This document shows, one piece after another, positions 1 through 7,011 of a stretch of 17,919 nt of DNA; position 1 is the first letter of the stretch, and each line of letters starts with the position of its first letter. The position numbers and the translations under genes were made by a program. This DNA is from an uncultured Lachnospiraceae bacterium. Lineage in GTDB: Bacteria; Bacillota; Clostridia; Lachnospirales; Lachnospiraceae. The notes beneath the pieces were generated by a model. The model had not been told where the DNA came from and did not search any database. It was given only the letters and a program-made list of their open reading frames with translations. The DNA lies in assembly GCA_910577765.1 (NCBI GenBank), contig CAJTOV010000074.1, positions 1-17,919 on the forward strand. Reading direction: 5' to 3'.

Positions 1-60
1 CTCGCTTTTGTTTGCATAAGCGCTTTCTCACAAGATTTGGTATCGGGCTGACGCCTGAAG

Positions 61-94
61 CTTCTTGTCCCCGAAGCTTTTCGGGGGCAAGAAG
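61..94. repeat. Perfect 15-bp-stem hairpin upstream of thrC
   Basis: Bases 61-75 pair with 80-94 through one G-T wobble, leaving a four-base GCTT loop. No T-tract follows on either strand, so it is not a typical intrinsic terminator. It lies eight bases before a half-copy of the dispersed GTAACAGTTCA repeat at 103-115 and may be part of a longer element that starts outside the window. Bases 1-60 show no recognisable gene. Confidence 0.6.
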
Positions 95-102
95 ATGCCC
101 CG

Positions 103-115
103 TCTGAACTGTTAC
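103..115. repeat. Half-copy (end) of the dispersed GTAACAGTTCA repeat
   Basis: TCTGAACTGTTAC is identical to the 13-base right end of the full elements at 1735-1872 and 1881-2018. The matching left end is not seen in the window, so the rest of the element is either before position 1 or lost. Confidence 0.6.
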
Positions 116-154
116 TATTACTGGTTACAAGGCGGTACCTTATCCAAGTCTTTC

Positions 155-183
155 TTGCACCCCCTCCCAAAGTATGCTACAAT
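155..183 (+). promoter_or_regulatory. Sigma-A promoter of thrC
   Basis: TTGCAC (155-160) and TACAAT (178-183) are separated by exactly 17 bases. Transcription would start near 190, giving a leader of about 35 nt with the ribosome binding site AGGAAAGGA at 207-215. The leader is too short for a T-box or riboswitch, so threonine control by leader RNA is not supported. Confidence 0.7.
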
Positions 184-223
184 GCAGGCAGGCATAGATG
201 CGTTTTAGGAAAGGACCTATATT

Positions 224-1720
224 ATGAAAAATTTATCTTATCAGAGTACAAGAGGCGGGGAAAGCGGCCTGACCGCATCCCAGGCAATCCTCAAAGGTCT
301 GGCAGACGACGGCGGTCTGTTTATGCCGGACCGGATTCCGGCACTGGACGTGCCGGTGGCCAGACTTGCCGGAATGACCTACCAGCAGGTTGCCTATGAG
401 GTGATGAAGCTGTTTCTGACCGACTACACGGAGGAAGAGCTTAAGTACTGTATTGACCATGCCTACGACAGCAAATTCGACACAGAGGAAATCGCCCCCC
501 TGGTGAAGGCAGACGGCGCCTACTACCTGGAACTGTTCCATGGCAGCACCATTGCCTTCAAGGACATGGCGCTGTCCATTCTGCCCTATCTGATGACCAC
601 TGCCGCAAAGAAGAATCATGTGGAAAATGAGATCGTGATCCTGACTGCCACCTCCGGCGACACCGGCAAGGCAGCCATGGCAGGATTTGCCGATGTGCCG
701 GGAACCCGCATCATTGTTTTCTACCCCAAGGGCGGCGTCAGCCGGATTCAGGAGCTGCAGATGGTTACCCAGAAAGGGGACAATACCGCGGTGGTCTCCA
801 TCCACGGCAATTTTGACGATGCCCAGACCGGTGTGAAGAAGATCTTCGGGGACCGGCAGTTTGGCGCAAAGCTGGCAGAGAGAGGATTCCAGCTTTCCTC
901 CGCCAACTCCATCAACATCGGCCGTCTGGTGCCCCAGATCGTCTACTATGTATACGCCTACGCCAAACTGGTGGAAGGGGGCCAGATCACAGACGGAGAC
1001 CTGGTGAATATCACGGTTCCCACCGGCAACTTCGGCAATATCCTGGCTGCTTACTTTGCAAAGCAGATGGGACTTCCGGTGAAGACCCTGATCTGCGCTT
1101 CCAATGACAACAAGGTGCTTTACGATTTCTTCCGGACCGGGACCTATGACCGGAAGCGTGACTTTATTCTCACCAGCTCCCCGTCCATGGACATCCTGAT
1201 TTCCAGCAATTTGGAGCGTCTGGTCTACTTAAGCGCTGACTGCGACACGGAGCAGACCCGCCGGCTTATGGCAGAGCTGTCCGCTGACGGCGCTTACCAG
1301 GTGACCCCGGAGATGCGGTCCCGGATGGAGGATTTCCGGGGCGGCTACGCCACGGAAGCGGAAAATGCCGCCGGCATCCGGCACGTATACGACCAGACCG
1401 GTTACCTGATCGACACCCACACAGGGGTGGCCTCCACCGTGTACCGCAAGTATGTGGAAGCTGCCGGCGACCACACCCCCACAATCATCGCCTCCACCGC
1501 CAGCCCCTACAAGTTCTCCCACAGTGTAATGGAGGCTGTGTCCGGTGACCAGAAGGACAAAGACGAGTTCACCATTATCGACGACCTGTGCAGGGCCTCC
1601 CGTGTCCCCATTCCCCAGGCAGTGGAAGAGATCCGCAACGCCCAGATCCGCCACAACCGGGAATGTGACCCGGACCAGATGGAGGCGGTTGTGGCAGAAA
1701 TCCTGGGACTGGATGCATAG
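224..1720 (+). CDS. thrC: Threonine synthase
   Basis: A PLP-dependent enzyme that converts O-phospho-L-homoserine to L-threonine and phosphate, the last step of threonine synthesis, in the cytosol. At 498 residues it has the length of the long ThrC class. The N-terminal domain starts with the family-typical YQSTRG (residues 6-11). The PLP-binding lysine is K113 in HGSTIAFKD (106-114), and TATSGDTGKA (141-150) is the phosphate/substrate loop. PTGNFGNILAAYFAKQMGLP is the conserved cofactor-phosphate segment. The ATG at 224 has AGGAAAGGA eight bases upstream and a clear promoter. No hom or thrB neighbour lies in the window and the gene appears monocistronic; two structured repeat copies follow it directly. 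Codon use is GC-rich, like the genes downstream. The assignment is secure. Confidence 0.97.
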   Translation: MKNLSYQSTRGGESGLTASQAILKGLADDGGLFMPDRIPALDVPVARLAGMTYQQVAYEVMKLFLTDYTEEELKYCIDHAYDSKFDTEEIAPLVKADGAYYLELFHGSTIAFKDMALSILPYLMTTAAKKNHVENEIVILTATSGDTGKAAMAGFADVPGTRIIVFYPKGGVSRIQELQMVTQKGDNTAVVSIHGNFDDAQTGVKKIFGDRQFGAKLAERGFQLSSANSINIGRLVPQIVYYVYAYAKLVEGGQITDGDLVNITVPTGNFGNILAAYFAKQMGLPVKTLICASNDNKVLYDFFRTGTYDRKRDFILTSSPSMDILISSNLERLVYLSADCDTEQTRRLMAELSADGAYQVTPEMRSRMEDFRGGYATEAENAAGIRHVYDQTGYLIDTHTGVASTVYRKYVEAAGDHTPTIIASTASPYKFSHSVMEAVSGDQKDKDEFTIIDDLCRASRVPIPQAVEEIRNAQIRHNRECDPDQMEAVVAEILGLDA

Positions 1721-1734
1721 TCTGTGAACGGGAA

Positions 1735-1872
1735 GTAACAGTTCAGACAGGTCTGCGCGTTTACCGCGCTGACCGTAAGAAAACGCAGCGGTCGCGGGCA
1801 TACGGCCCATCGCCGCAGGCGATTTTAAATGGCCGTATGCTGTAACAGTTCAAGGGGTATCTGAACTGTTAC
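1735..1872. repeat. Structured intergenic repeat element, copy A (138 bp)
   Basis: The element is bounded by 13-base inverted ends, GTAACAGTTCAGA and TCTGAACTGTTAC. Inside are three hairpins. The first is 1750-1774 (two arms with one mismatch, loop TTTAC). The second is nested: 1798-1807 pairs with 1831-1840 and 1809-1814 pairs with 1818-1823. The third is terminal: 1841-1852 pairs with 1862-1873, loop AGGGGTATC. It is flanked on both sides by AACGGGAA (1727-1734 and 1873-1880). There is no open reading frame of note. It resembles a REP/MITE-like non-coding element. Lying just past thrC, it may also protect or end that transcript, but there is no T-tract. Confidence 0.8.
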
Positions 1873-1880
1873 AACGGGAA

Positions 1881-2018
1881 GTAACAGTTCAGACAGGTCT
1901 GCGCGTTCACCGCGCTGACCGTACTATAACGCATTGGCCGCGGGCATACGGCTCATCGCCGCAGGCGATTTTAAATGGCCGTATGCTGTAACAGTTCAAG
2001 GAGTATCTGAACTGTTAC
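1881..2018. repeat. Structured intergenic repeat element, copy B (138 bp)
   Basis: A tandem copy of the element at 1735-1872, with the same length and about nine base differences over the 146-base repeat unit. Six differences fall in the linker that corresponds to 1775-1797 of copy A, two fall in hairpin loops, and one turns a C-G pair into T-G. It is flanked by AACGGGAA at 1873-1880 and 2021-2028. The terminal hairpin pairs 1987-1998 with 2008-2019 around loop AGGAGTATC. Confidence 0.8.
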
Positions 2019-2044
2019 ACAACGGGAACTATCTTCTTATCCAA

Positions 2045-2088
2045 AATTTGAATTTTAACTATTCAAATTGCCTCAAATGTATTATAAT
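2045..2088 (+). promoter_or_regulatory. fba promoter region with inverted-repeat operator candidate
   Basis: TATAAT at 2083-2088 is a consensus -10 element about 75 nt before the fba start. The -35 is poor (TATTCA at 2060-2065 with a 17-base spacer). A perfect inverted repeat, AATTTGAAT (2045-2053) and ATTCAAATT (2061-2069) with seven bases between, covers the -35 position. It looks like a regulator site, either an activator or a repressor. The fba ribosome binding site GGAGG is at 2150-2154. Confidence 0.5.
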
Positions 2089-2162
2089 AGACACAACGTG
2101 CAGCCGGTCTCCCATGCCAGGGCTCCGGCAGCAGAATCAATTATGAAACGGAGGATTGCGAT

Positions 2163-3026
2163 ATGTTAGTATCTGCAACAGAAATGCTGAAAAAGGCAAA
2201 AGAGGGACACTATGCAGTAGGCCAGTTCAACATCAACAACCTGGAATGGACCAAGTCCGTTCTTGCCACTGCGCAGGAGCTGAACTCCCCGGTGATCCTG
2301 GGCGTATCCGAGGGCGCAGGCAAATATATGACCGGCTTTAAGACCGTGGCTGCCATGGTGAAGGCCATGATCGAAGAGATGAACATTACCGTACCGGTGG
2401 CCCTGCATCTGGACCACGGCACCTATGACGGCTGCTACAAGTGCATTAAGGCCGGCTTCTCCTCCATTATGTTTGACGGCTCCCACTATCCCATTGAAGA
2501 GAACGTGGAGAAGACCAAAGAGCTGGTGAAGGTTGCCCATGCCATGGGTCTGTCCATTGAGGCAGAGGTAGGCTCCATCGGCGGCGAGGAAGACGGGGTT
2601 GTAGGTATGGGCGAGTGCGCAGATCCCGACGAGTGCAAGGCCATTGCAGACCTGGGCATTGATTTCCTGGCAGCGGGCATCGGCAACATCCACGGCAAAT
2701 ATCCGGAGAACTGGCAGGGACTGAGCTTTGAGACCCTGGATGCCATCCAGCAGAAGACCGGCGATATGCCTCTGGTTCTTCACGGCGGTACCGGAATCCC
2801 GGCTGACATGATCAAGAAAGCCATTGACCTGGGCGTAGCCAAGATCAATGTAAATACCGAGTGCCAGCTTTCCTTTGCGGCAGCCACCCGTGAGTATGTG
2901 GAAGCCGGCAAGGACCAGCAGGGCAAGGGTTTTGATCCCCGGAAGCTTCTGGCACCCGGCGCAGAGGCCATCAAGGCTACTGTGAAAGAGAAGATGGAGC
3001 TGTTCGGTTCTGTTGGGAAGGCTTAA
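2163..3026 (+). CDS. fba: Class II fructose-1,6-bisphosphate aldolase
   Basis: A zinc-dependent aldolase of glycolysis and gluconeogenesis that interconverts fructose-1,6-bisphosphate with glyceraldehyde-3-phosphate and dihydroxyacetone phosphate. At 287 residues it has the length of the class IIA/FbaA and GatY/KbaY-type family. LHLDHG (81-86) carries the catalytic Asp84 and zinc ligand His85. IEAEVG (132-137) supplies the conserved glutamates. GNIHGKY (174-180) holds a second zinc histidine, H177, and LHGGTGIP (206-213) the third, H207. KINVNTE (227-233) is the phosphate-binding segment. The long EAEVGSIGGEEDGV loop and the GNIHG form fit the fructose-bisphosphate group, but a tagatose-bisphosphate aldolase cannot be strictly excluded. 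GGAGG lies eight bases before the ATG. It is probably monocistronic, ending before the hairpin at 3151-3187. Confidence 0.95.
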   Translation: MLVSATEMLKKAKEGHYAVGQFNINNLEWTKSVLATAQELNSPVILGVSEGAGKYMTGFKTVAAMVKAMIEEMNITVPVALHLDHGTYDGCYKCIKAGFSSIMFDGSHYPIEENVEKTKELVKVAHAMGLSIEAEVGSIGGEEDGVVGMGECADPDECKAIADLGIDFLAAGIGNIHGKYPENWQGLSFETLDAIQQKTGDMPLVLHGGTGIPADMIKKAIDLGVAKINVNTECQLSFAAATREYVEAGKDQQGKGFDPRKLLAPGAEAIKATVKEKMELFGSVGKA

Positions 3027-3110
3027 GCCCCTTTTAAGAGGGAAAATGGCGGCGTTTACTTTAGAAAATAAGGATTTTACCGTCACTCCCGTGGTTTCGG
3101 AAAAAAGCGC

Positions 3111-3139
3111 TTGCAATTTTGGGCTAAGTAGTTTATCTT
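3111..3139 (+). promoter_or_regulatory. Candidate glnN promoter upstream of a terminator hairpin
   Basis: TTGCAA (3111-3116) and TATCTT (3134-3139) are 17 bases apart. Initiation near 3146 would place the hairpin 3151-3187 at the extreme 5' end of the glnN transcript. No promoter can be fitted between that hairpin and the glnN start, which makes this the best available candidate. Confidence 0.4.
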
Positions 3140-3150
3140 ATTAAAGAGCG

Positions 3151-3187
3151 ATGGTGTTCTTCCAGCGAGGAGGAACACCATTTTTTT
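3151..3187 (+). terminator. Intrinsic terminator or attenuator between fba and glnN
   Basis: ATGGTGTTC (3151-3159) pairs with GAACACCAT (3173-3181), extended inward by four more pairs (one T-G) to a five-base loop AGCGA, and followed by seven T residues (3181-3187). It lies 125 nt after the fba stop and only 39 nt before the glnN ATG. It can end fba transcription, and it must also be crossed by any transcript that expresses glnN. Confidence 0.8.
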
Positions 3188-3226
3188 ACAGAGACTGATT
3201 TTTCAAAGGGAGAGGAAGGAAAGTCT

Positions 3227-5344
3227 ATGAGTGAAGTGATAAATGTAGCCGAGATTTTTGGCAGGAATGTGTTCAATGAGACGGTCATGAAGGAACGTCT
3301 GCCAAAAAGTGTATTCCGGAAGCTGAAAAAGACCATTGAGGACGGTACGGAGCTGGACCCGTCCCTGGCAGAGGTGGTGGCCCATGCCATGAAGGACTGG
3401 GCCATTGAGCGGGGAGCCACCCACTATACCCACTGGTTCCAGCCCCTGACCGGCGTCACGGCAGAAAAGCACGACAGCTTTATCTCGGCGCCGGATGCAG
3501 AGGGAAAGGTGATCATGGAGTTCTCCGGCAAGGAGCTGATCAAGGGAGAGCCGGATGCTTCCTCCTTCCCGTCCGGAGGGCTGCGGGCCACCTTTGAGGC
3601 CAGAGGCTACACGGCCTGGGACTGTACTTCCCCTTCCTTTCTGCGGGAGGATGCTTCCGGTGTGACCCTGTGTATCCCCACGGCCTTCTGCTCCTACAAG
3701 GGAGAGTCCCTGGACCAGAAGACCCCGCTTCTGCGGTCCATGCAGGCCGTGGACCGGCAGGCACTTCGGATTATACGGCTGTTCGGCAATACCAGGGCCA
3801 GACGGGTGGTTCCTTCCGTAGGCCCGGAGCAGGAGTATTTTCTGGTGGACCGGGAAAAATATTTGCAGCGGAAGGATCTGATCTACGCGGGGCGGACCCT
3901 GTTCGGAGCCATGCCCCCCAAGGGCCAGGAGCTGGAGGATCATTACTTCGGCACCATCCGGGAGCGGATCGGCGCTTACATGAAGGATCTCAATGTGGAG
4001 CTGTGGAAGCTGGGCGTCACGGCCAAGACCCAGCACAACGAGGTAGCGCCTGCCCAGCACGAGCTGGCGCCTATCTACGACCAGGTGAACCTGGCCGTGG
4101 ACCACAACCAGATTGTCATGGAGACCATGAAGAAGGTAGCCGGACGCCACGGCATGACCTGCCTGCTTCACGAGAAGCCCTTTGCAGGAGTCAATGGCTC
4201 CGGCAAGCACAACAACTGGTCCCTGATCTCCGACGACGGCGTGAATCTGTTAAGCCCCGGGGAGACACCCCACGAGAATGTCCAGTTTCTGCTGGTGCTG
4301 GGCTGTATCCTGAAGGCCGTGGACGTCCACGCAGATCTTCTGCGGGAGTCGGCTGCGGATGTGGGCAATGACCACCGTCTGGGCGCCAACGAGGCGCCGC
4401 CGGCCATTATCTCCGTGTTCTTAGGGGAGCAGTTAGAGGATGTGATCGACCAGCTTTGCAGCACCGGGGAGGCAACCCACTCCAAGCAGGGAGGCACCTT
4501 AAAGACCGGTGTGGCCACCCTGCCGGATCTGGATAAGGATGCCACGGACCGGAACCGGACCTCGCCATTTGCGTTTACCAACAATAAGTTTGAGTTCCGC
4601 ATGGTAGGCTCCAGCGATTCCATTGCCCCGGCCAATGTGGTGCTGAATACCATTGTGGCGGAGGCCTTCAAGGAGGCAGCCGATGAGCTGGAGGCAGCGG
4701 AGGACTTTGACTCTGCGGTTCATGACCTGATCAAAAAGCTTTTGCGGGATCATAAGCGGATCGTATTCAACGGCAACGGATACTCTGAGGCCTGGGTGGA
4801 GGAGGCCGAAAGGCGCGGTCTGCCCCATCTGCGTTCCATGGTAGAGGCCATTCCGGCCCTGACCACAGAGAAGGCCGTAAAGCTGTACGAGGAGTTCGGC
4901 GTGTTCACCCGTGCCGAGCTGGAGTCCCGGGCAGAGGTGGAGTACGAAGCCTACTCCAAGGTCATCAATATCGAGGCCAGAACCATGATCGACATGGCCG
5001 GCAAGCAGATCATCCCGGCAGTGATCCGTTACACCACCCAGCTTGCCACCTCCCTGGGCGCGGTAAAATCCGCCTGCCCGGAGGCTGACACCAGCGTCCA
5101 GACCGAGCTGCTGACCGAAAGCTCTGCCCTTCTGTCAGACATGAAGGTGGCTCTGGCCGCCCTTACGGCAGTTACGGAGCAGTGTGCCGCCATGGCCAGC
5201 GGAAAGGACCAGGCCCACGCCTACCATGACCAGGTGGTGCCTGCCATGACAGCCCTGCGGGAACCGGCAGACCGGCTGGAGATGATTGTGGATAAAGAGC
5301 TGTGGCCGCTGCCCAGTTACGGGGATCTGATTTTTGAAGTATAA
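3227..5344 (+). CDS. glnN: Glutamine synthetase type III
   Basis: ATP-dependent ligation of ammonia to glutamate, the main entry of ammonium into organic nitrogen; cytosolic, forming a double-ring dodecamer in this family. At 705 residues it has the length of GSIII (about 700), far longer than GlnA type I. The N-terminal GSIII-specific region contains THWFQPLTG (68-76) and KHDSF (81-85). Metal/ATP-site glutamates lie in GPEQEYF (199-205) and NEVAPAQHELAPIY (271-284), with the substrate/ATP loop GVNGSGKHNN (321-330). The C-terminal part (about 600-705) is the helical GSIII extension. The purine-rich GGGAGAGGAAGGA (3208-3220) precedes the ATG. No type I adenylylation region is seen. The gene is preceded and followed by T-tract hairpins, the first of which is so close to the start that it may act as an attenuator. 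Confidence 0.97.
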   Translation: MSEVINVAEIFGRNVFNETVMKERLPKSVFRKLKKTIEDGTELDPSLAEVVAHAMKDWAIERGATHYTHWFQPLTGVTAEKHDSFISAPDAEGKVIMEFSGKELIKGEPDASSFPSGGLRATFEARGYTAWDCTSPSFLREDASGVTLCIPTAFCSYKGESLDQKTPLLRSMQAVDRQALRIIRLFGNTRARRVVPSVGPEQEYFLVDREKYLQRKDLIYAGRTLFGAMPPKGQELEDHYFGTIRERIGAYMKDLNVELWKLGVTAKTQHNEVAPAQHELAPIYDQVNLAVDHNQIVMETMKKVAGRHGMTCLLHEKPFAGVNGSGKHNNWSLISDDGVNLLSPGETPHENVQFLLVLGCILKAVDVHADLLRESAADVGNDHRLGANEAPPAIISVFLGEQLEDVIDQLCSTGEATHSKQGGTLKTGVATLPDLDKDATDRNRTSPFAFTNNKFEFRMVGSSDSIAPANVVLNTIVAEAFKEAADELEAAEDFDSAVHDLIKKLLRDHKRIVFNGNGYSEAWVEEAERRGLPHLRSMVEAIPALTTEKAVKLYEEFGVFTRAELESRAEVEYEAYSKVINIEARTMIDMAGKQIIPAVIRYTTQLATSLGAVKSACPEADTSVQTELLTESSALLSDMKVALAALTAVTEQCAAMASGKDQAHAYHDQVVPAMTALREPADRLEMIVDKELWPLPSYGDLIFEV

Positions 5345-5362
5345 AATACCGTCATTCCGGAG

Positions 5363-5394
5363 AAAATAGCAGACGATTGAGTCTGCTATTTTTT
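5363..5394 (+). terminator. Intrinsic terminator between glnN and dctP
   Basis: Bases 5363-5374 pair perfectly with 5381-5392 (12 bp, core TAGCAGAC), with six-base loop GATTGA and T-tract 5389-5394. It starts 18 nt after the glnN stop and ends 29 nt before the dctP ATG. Confidence 0.85.
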
Positions 5395-5423
5395 ATTGGA
5401 AATCTTAGGGAAAGGATGATGGT

Positions 5424-6485
5424 ATGAAAAGAAAATGGATTGTAACCGCCACTTGTCTGCTGCTTCTGTGGACCTGCCTGGCGGTTCTGGCTTTAAGCGG
5501 CTGCGGCCGCGCCGCCGGGGGAAGGCGGATCGTGCGGGTGGCCCTGGGCCAGTCGGAGACCCACCCCCAGTATCTGGGGCTTCTGGCCTTCAAGGAGACG
5601 GTGGAGGCGGAGCTGGGAGACAAATATGAGGTACAGATTTTCCCCAATGAGATTCTGGGGGCCACCCAGAAGGCGGTGGAGCTGACCCAGACCGGGGCCA
5701 TTGACTTTGTAGTGGCAGGTACGGCCAATCTGGAGACCTTTGCGGATGTGTACGAGATCTTCAGTATGCCCTACCTGTTTGACTCGGTGGAAAGCTATTT
5801 TGCCGTCATGGAGGATGAAGAGACCATGGAACAGATCTACACTTCCACGGACAAGGCAGGCTTCCGGGTGCTGACCTGGTACAATGCAGGCACCCGGAAT
5901 TTCTATGCCAAGGAGCCTGTCCGCACCCCGGAGGACCTGCGGGGAAAGAAGATCCGGGTCCAGCAGAGTCCGGCAAGTGTGAAAATGATGCAGGCCTTTG
6001 GGGCAGCCGCCTCCCCCATGAGCTTTGGGGAGGTCTATACGGCCATCCAGCAGGGCGTCATCGACGGGGCAGAGAACAACGAACTGGCCCTGACCAGCAA
6101 CAAGCACGGGGAAGTGGCCAAATATTATACTTACAACATGCACCAGATGGTGCCGGACATGCTGGTGGGCAACTTAAAGTTCCTGGAAGGCTTGTCCCCT
6201 GAGGAGCTGGAGGTCTTTACCCAGGCTGCCAGACGGTCCACCCAGGTGGAGCTTGCCGCCTGGGAAGAGCAGGTGGCCCAGGCCAGGGAGGAGGCCAGGA
6301 GCATGGGGGTGGAATTCATCCAGGTGGATGTGGAACCCTTTAAGGAGAAGGTTCTGGACCTGCACCAGGAGATGATCGCAGACAACCCGGATATTGCAGG
6401 CATCTACGGATATATCCAGAGCAGAAACCAGCAGACAAAAGCATGGCAGGAGCGGAAGGAGGCGACGGATATTGACCAGGGATGA
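5424..6485 (+). CDS. dctP: TRAP transporter substrate-binding lipoprotein (DctP family)
   Basis: Extracytoplasmic solute receptor of a tripartite ATP-independent periplasmic (TRAP) transporter, delivering an organic acid to the DctQM membrane unit. At 353 residues it has the normal length. A lipoprotein signal peptide (basic MKRK, then a hydrophobic run to residue 23) ends in lipobox LSGC, with Cys27 as the lipidation site, as expected for a Gram-positive receptor. Family hallmarks are YEVQIFPNEILG (69-80), the region around R158 in GTRNF, GKKIRVQQSP (174-183) with R178, which in TRAP receptors typically salt-bridges the substrate carboxylate, and GVIDGAENN (211-219). These suggest an acidic sugar or dicarboxylate ligand, but the substrate cannot be read from sequence. 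It is the first gene of dctPQM; the promoter is unclear because a terminator ends 29 nt upstream. Confidence 0.93.
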   Translation: MKRKWIVTATCLLLLWTCLAVLALSGCGRAAGGRRIVRVALGQSETHPQYLGLLAFKETVEAELGDKYEVQIFPNEILGATQKAVELTQTGAIDFVVAGTANLETFADVYEIFSMPYLFDSVESYFAVMEDEETMEQIYTSTDKAGFRVLTWYNAGTRNFYAKEPVRTPEDLRGKKIRVQQSPASVKMMQAFGAAASPMSFGEVYTAIQQGVIDGAENNELALTSNKHGEVAKYYTYNMHQMVPDMLVGNLKFLEGLSPEELEVFTQAARRSTQVELAAWEEQVAQAREEARSMGVEFIQVDVEPFKEKVLDLHQEMIADNPDIAGIYGYIQSRNQQTKAWQERKEATDIDQG

Positions 6486-7011
6486 AGTAAGAACGGCAGG
6501 CCGCTTACGGCTCTGGATGGACCGGTTCCTTAAGTGGGCCAATGGGTTCCTGTTTGCATTTATGGTGGTGCTTGGCACCTATCAGATTCTGGTGCGGTAT
6601 CTGTTCAACCGGCCCAGCACCGTGTCGGAGGAGCTTCTCACCTACTCCTTTGCATGGCTGTCCCTGCTGGCGGCTTCCTACGAATTCGGGAAACAGGGCC
6701 ACATGCGCATGGGATTTCTGGCAGACCGGCTCAGGCCCAGAAGCCGGTGGATACTGGGCATAGGGGCAGAATGCCTGACCATGGCATTTACGGCAGTAGT
6801 CATGGTCTACGGGGGCATCCGGATCACCATGCTGACCATGACCCAGAAGACCGCTTCCCTGGGGATTCCCATGGGGTATGTGTACAGCATTGTGCCCCTG
6901 TGCGGAGCCCTGATTCTGGTGTACAGCGGCATGAACCTGGCCGGGGAGCTGGCGTCGGGAGAAAACGCCTCTGCCCATGGAATAAACGGAAGAAAGGGGA
7001 ATGAGAAATGA
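6472..7011 (+). CDS. dctQ: TRAP transporter small membrane subunit (DctQ family)
   Basis: The four-helix small permease subunit that pairs with DctM in a TRAP transporter. I place the start at TTG 6472: AGGAGG lies at 6457-6462 with nine bases before it, giving 179 residues, typical of DctQ. An upstream ATG at 6394 is in frame but lies deep inside dctP, has no ribosome binding site and would add a highly basic stretch. ATG 6517 has no Shine-Dalgarno sequence either. The chosen start overlaps dctP by 14 nt, indicating translational coupling. Membrane helices are visible around FLFAFMVVLGTYQILVRYLF, LLTYSFAWLSLLAASYEFG, ILGIGAECLTMAFTAVVMVY and YSIVPLCGALILVYSGM. The RYLFNRP...SEELLTYSFAW pattern is the DctQ signature. 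Confidence 0.9.
   Translation: MTRDEVRTAGRLRLWMDRFLKWANGFLFAFMVVLGTYQILVRYLFNRPSTVSEELLTYSFAWLSLLAASYEFGKQGHMRMGFLADRLRPRSRWILGIGAECLTMAFTAVVMVYGGIRITMLTMTQKTASLGIPMGYVYSIVPLCGALILVYSGMNLAGELASGENASAHGINGRKGNEK

Noticed and set aside
116..223. T-box leader upstream of thrC (GGCGGTACC looked suggestive)
   Set aside because: The predicted transcript starts after this sequence, and neither a proper T-box core nor a terminator is present.
2166..3116. A 316-residue open frame antisense to fba
   Set aside because: It is a shadow of the aldolase frame in GC-rich codons, without a ribosome binding site, promoter or recognisable domain; the sense frame has all catalytic motifs.
3203..4210. A 335-residue open frame antisense to glnN
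   Set aside because: Low-complexity His/Leu/Gly-rich translation typical of an antisense shadow; the sense strand encodes a well-marked GSIII.
6394..6471. N-terminal extension of DctQ from ATG 6394
   Set aside because: It lies inside dctP without a ribosome binding site; TTG 6472 has an ideal AGGAGG and gives the usual DctQ length.
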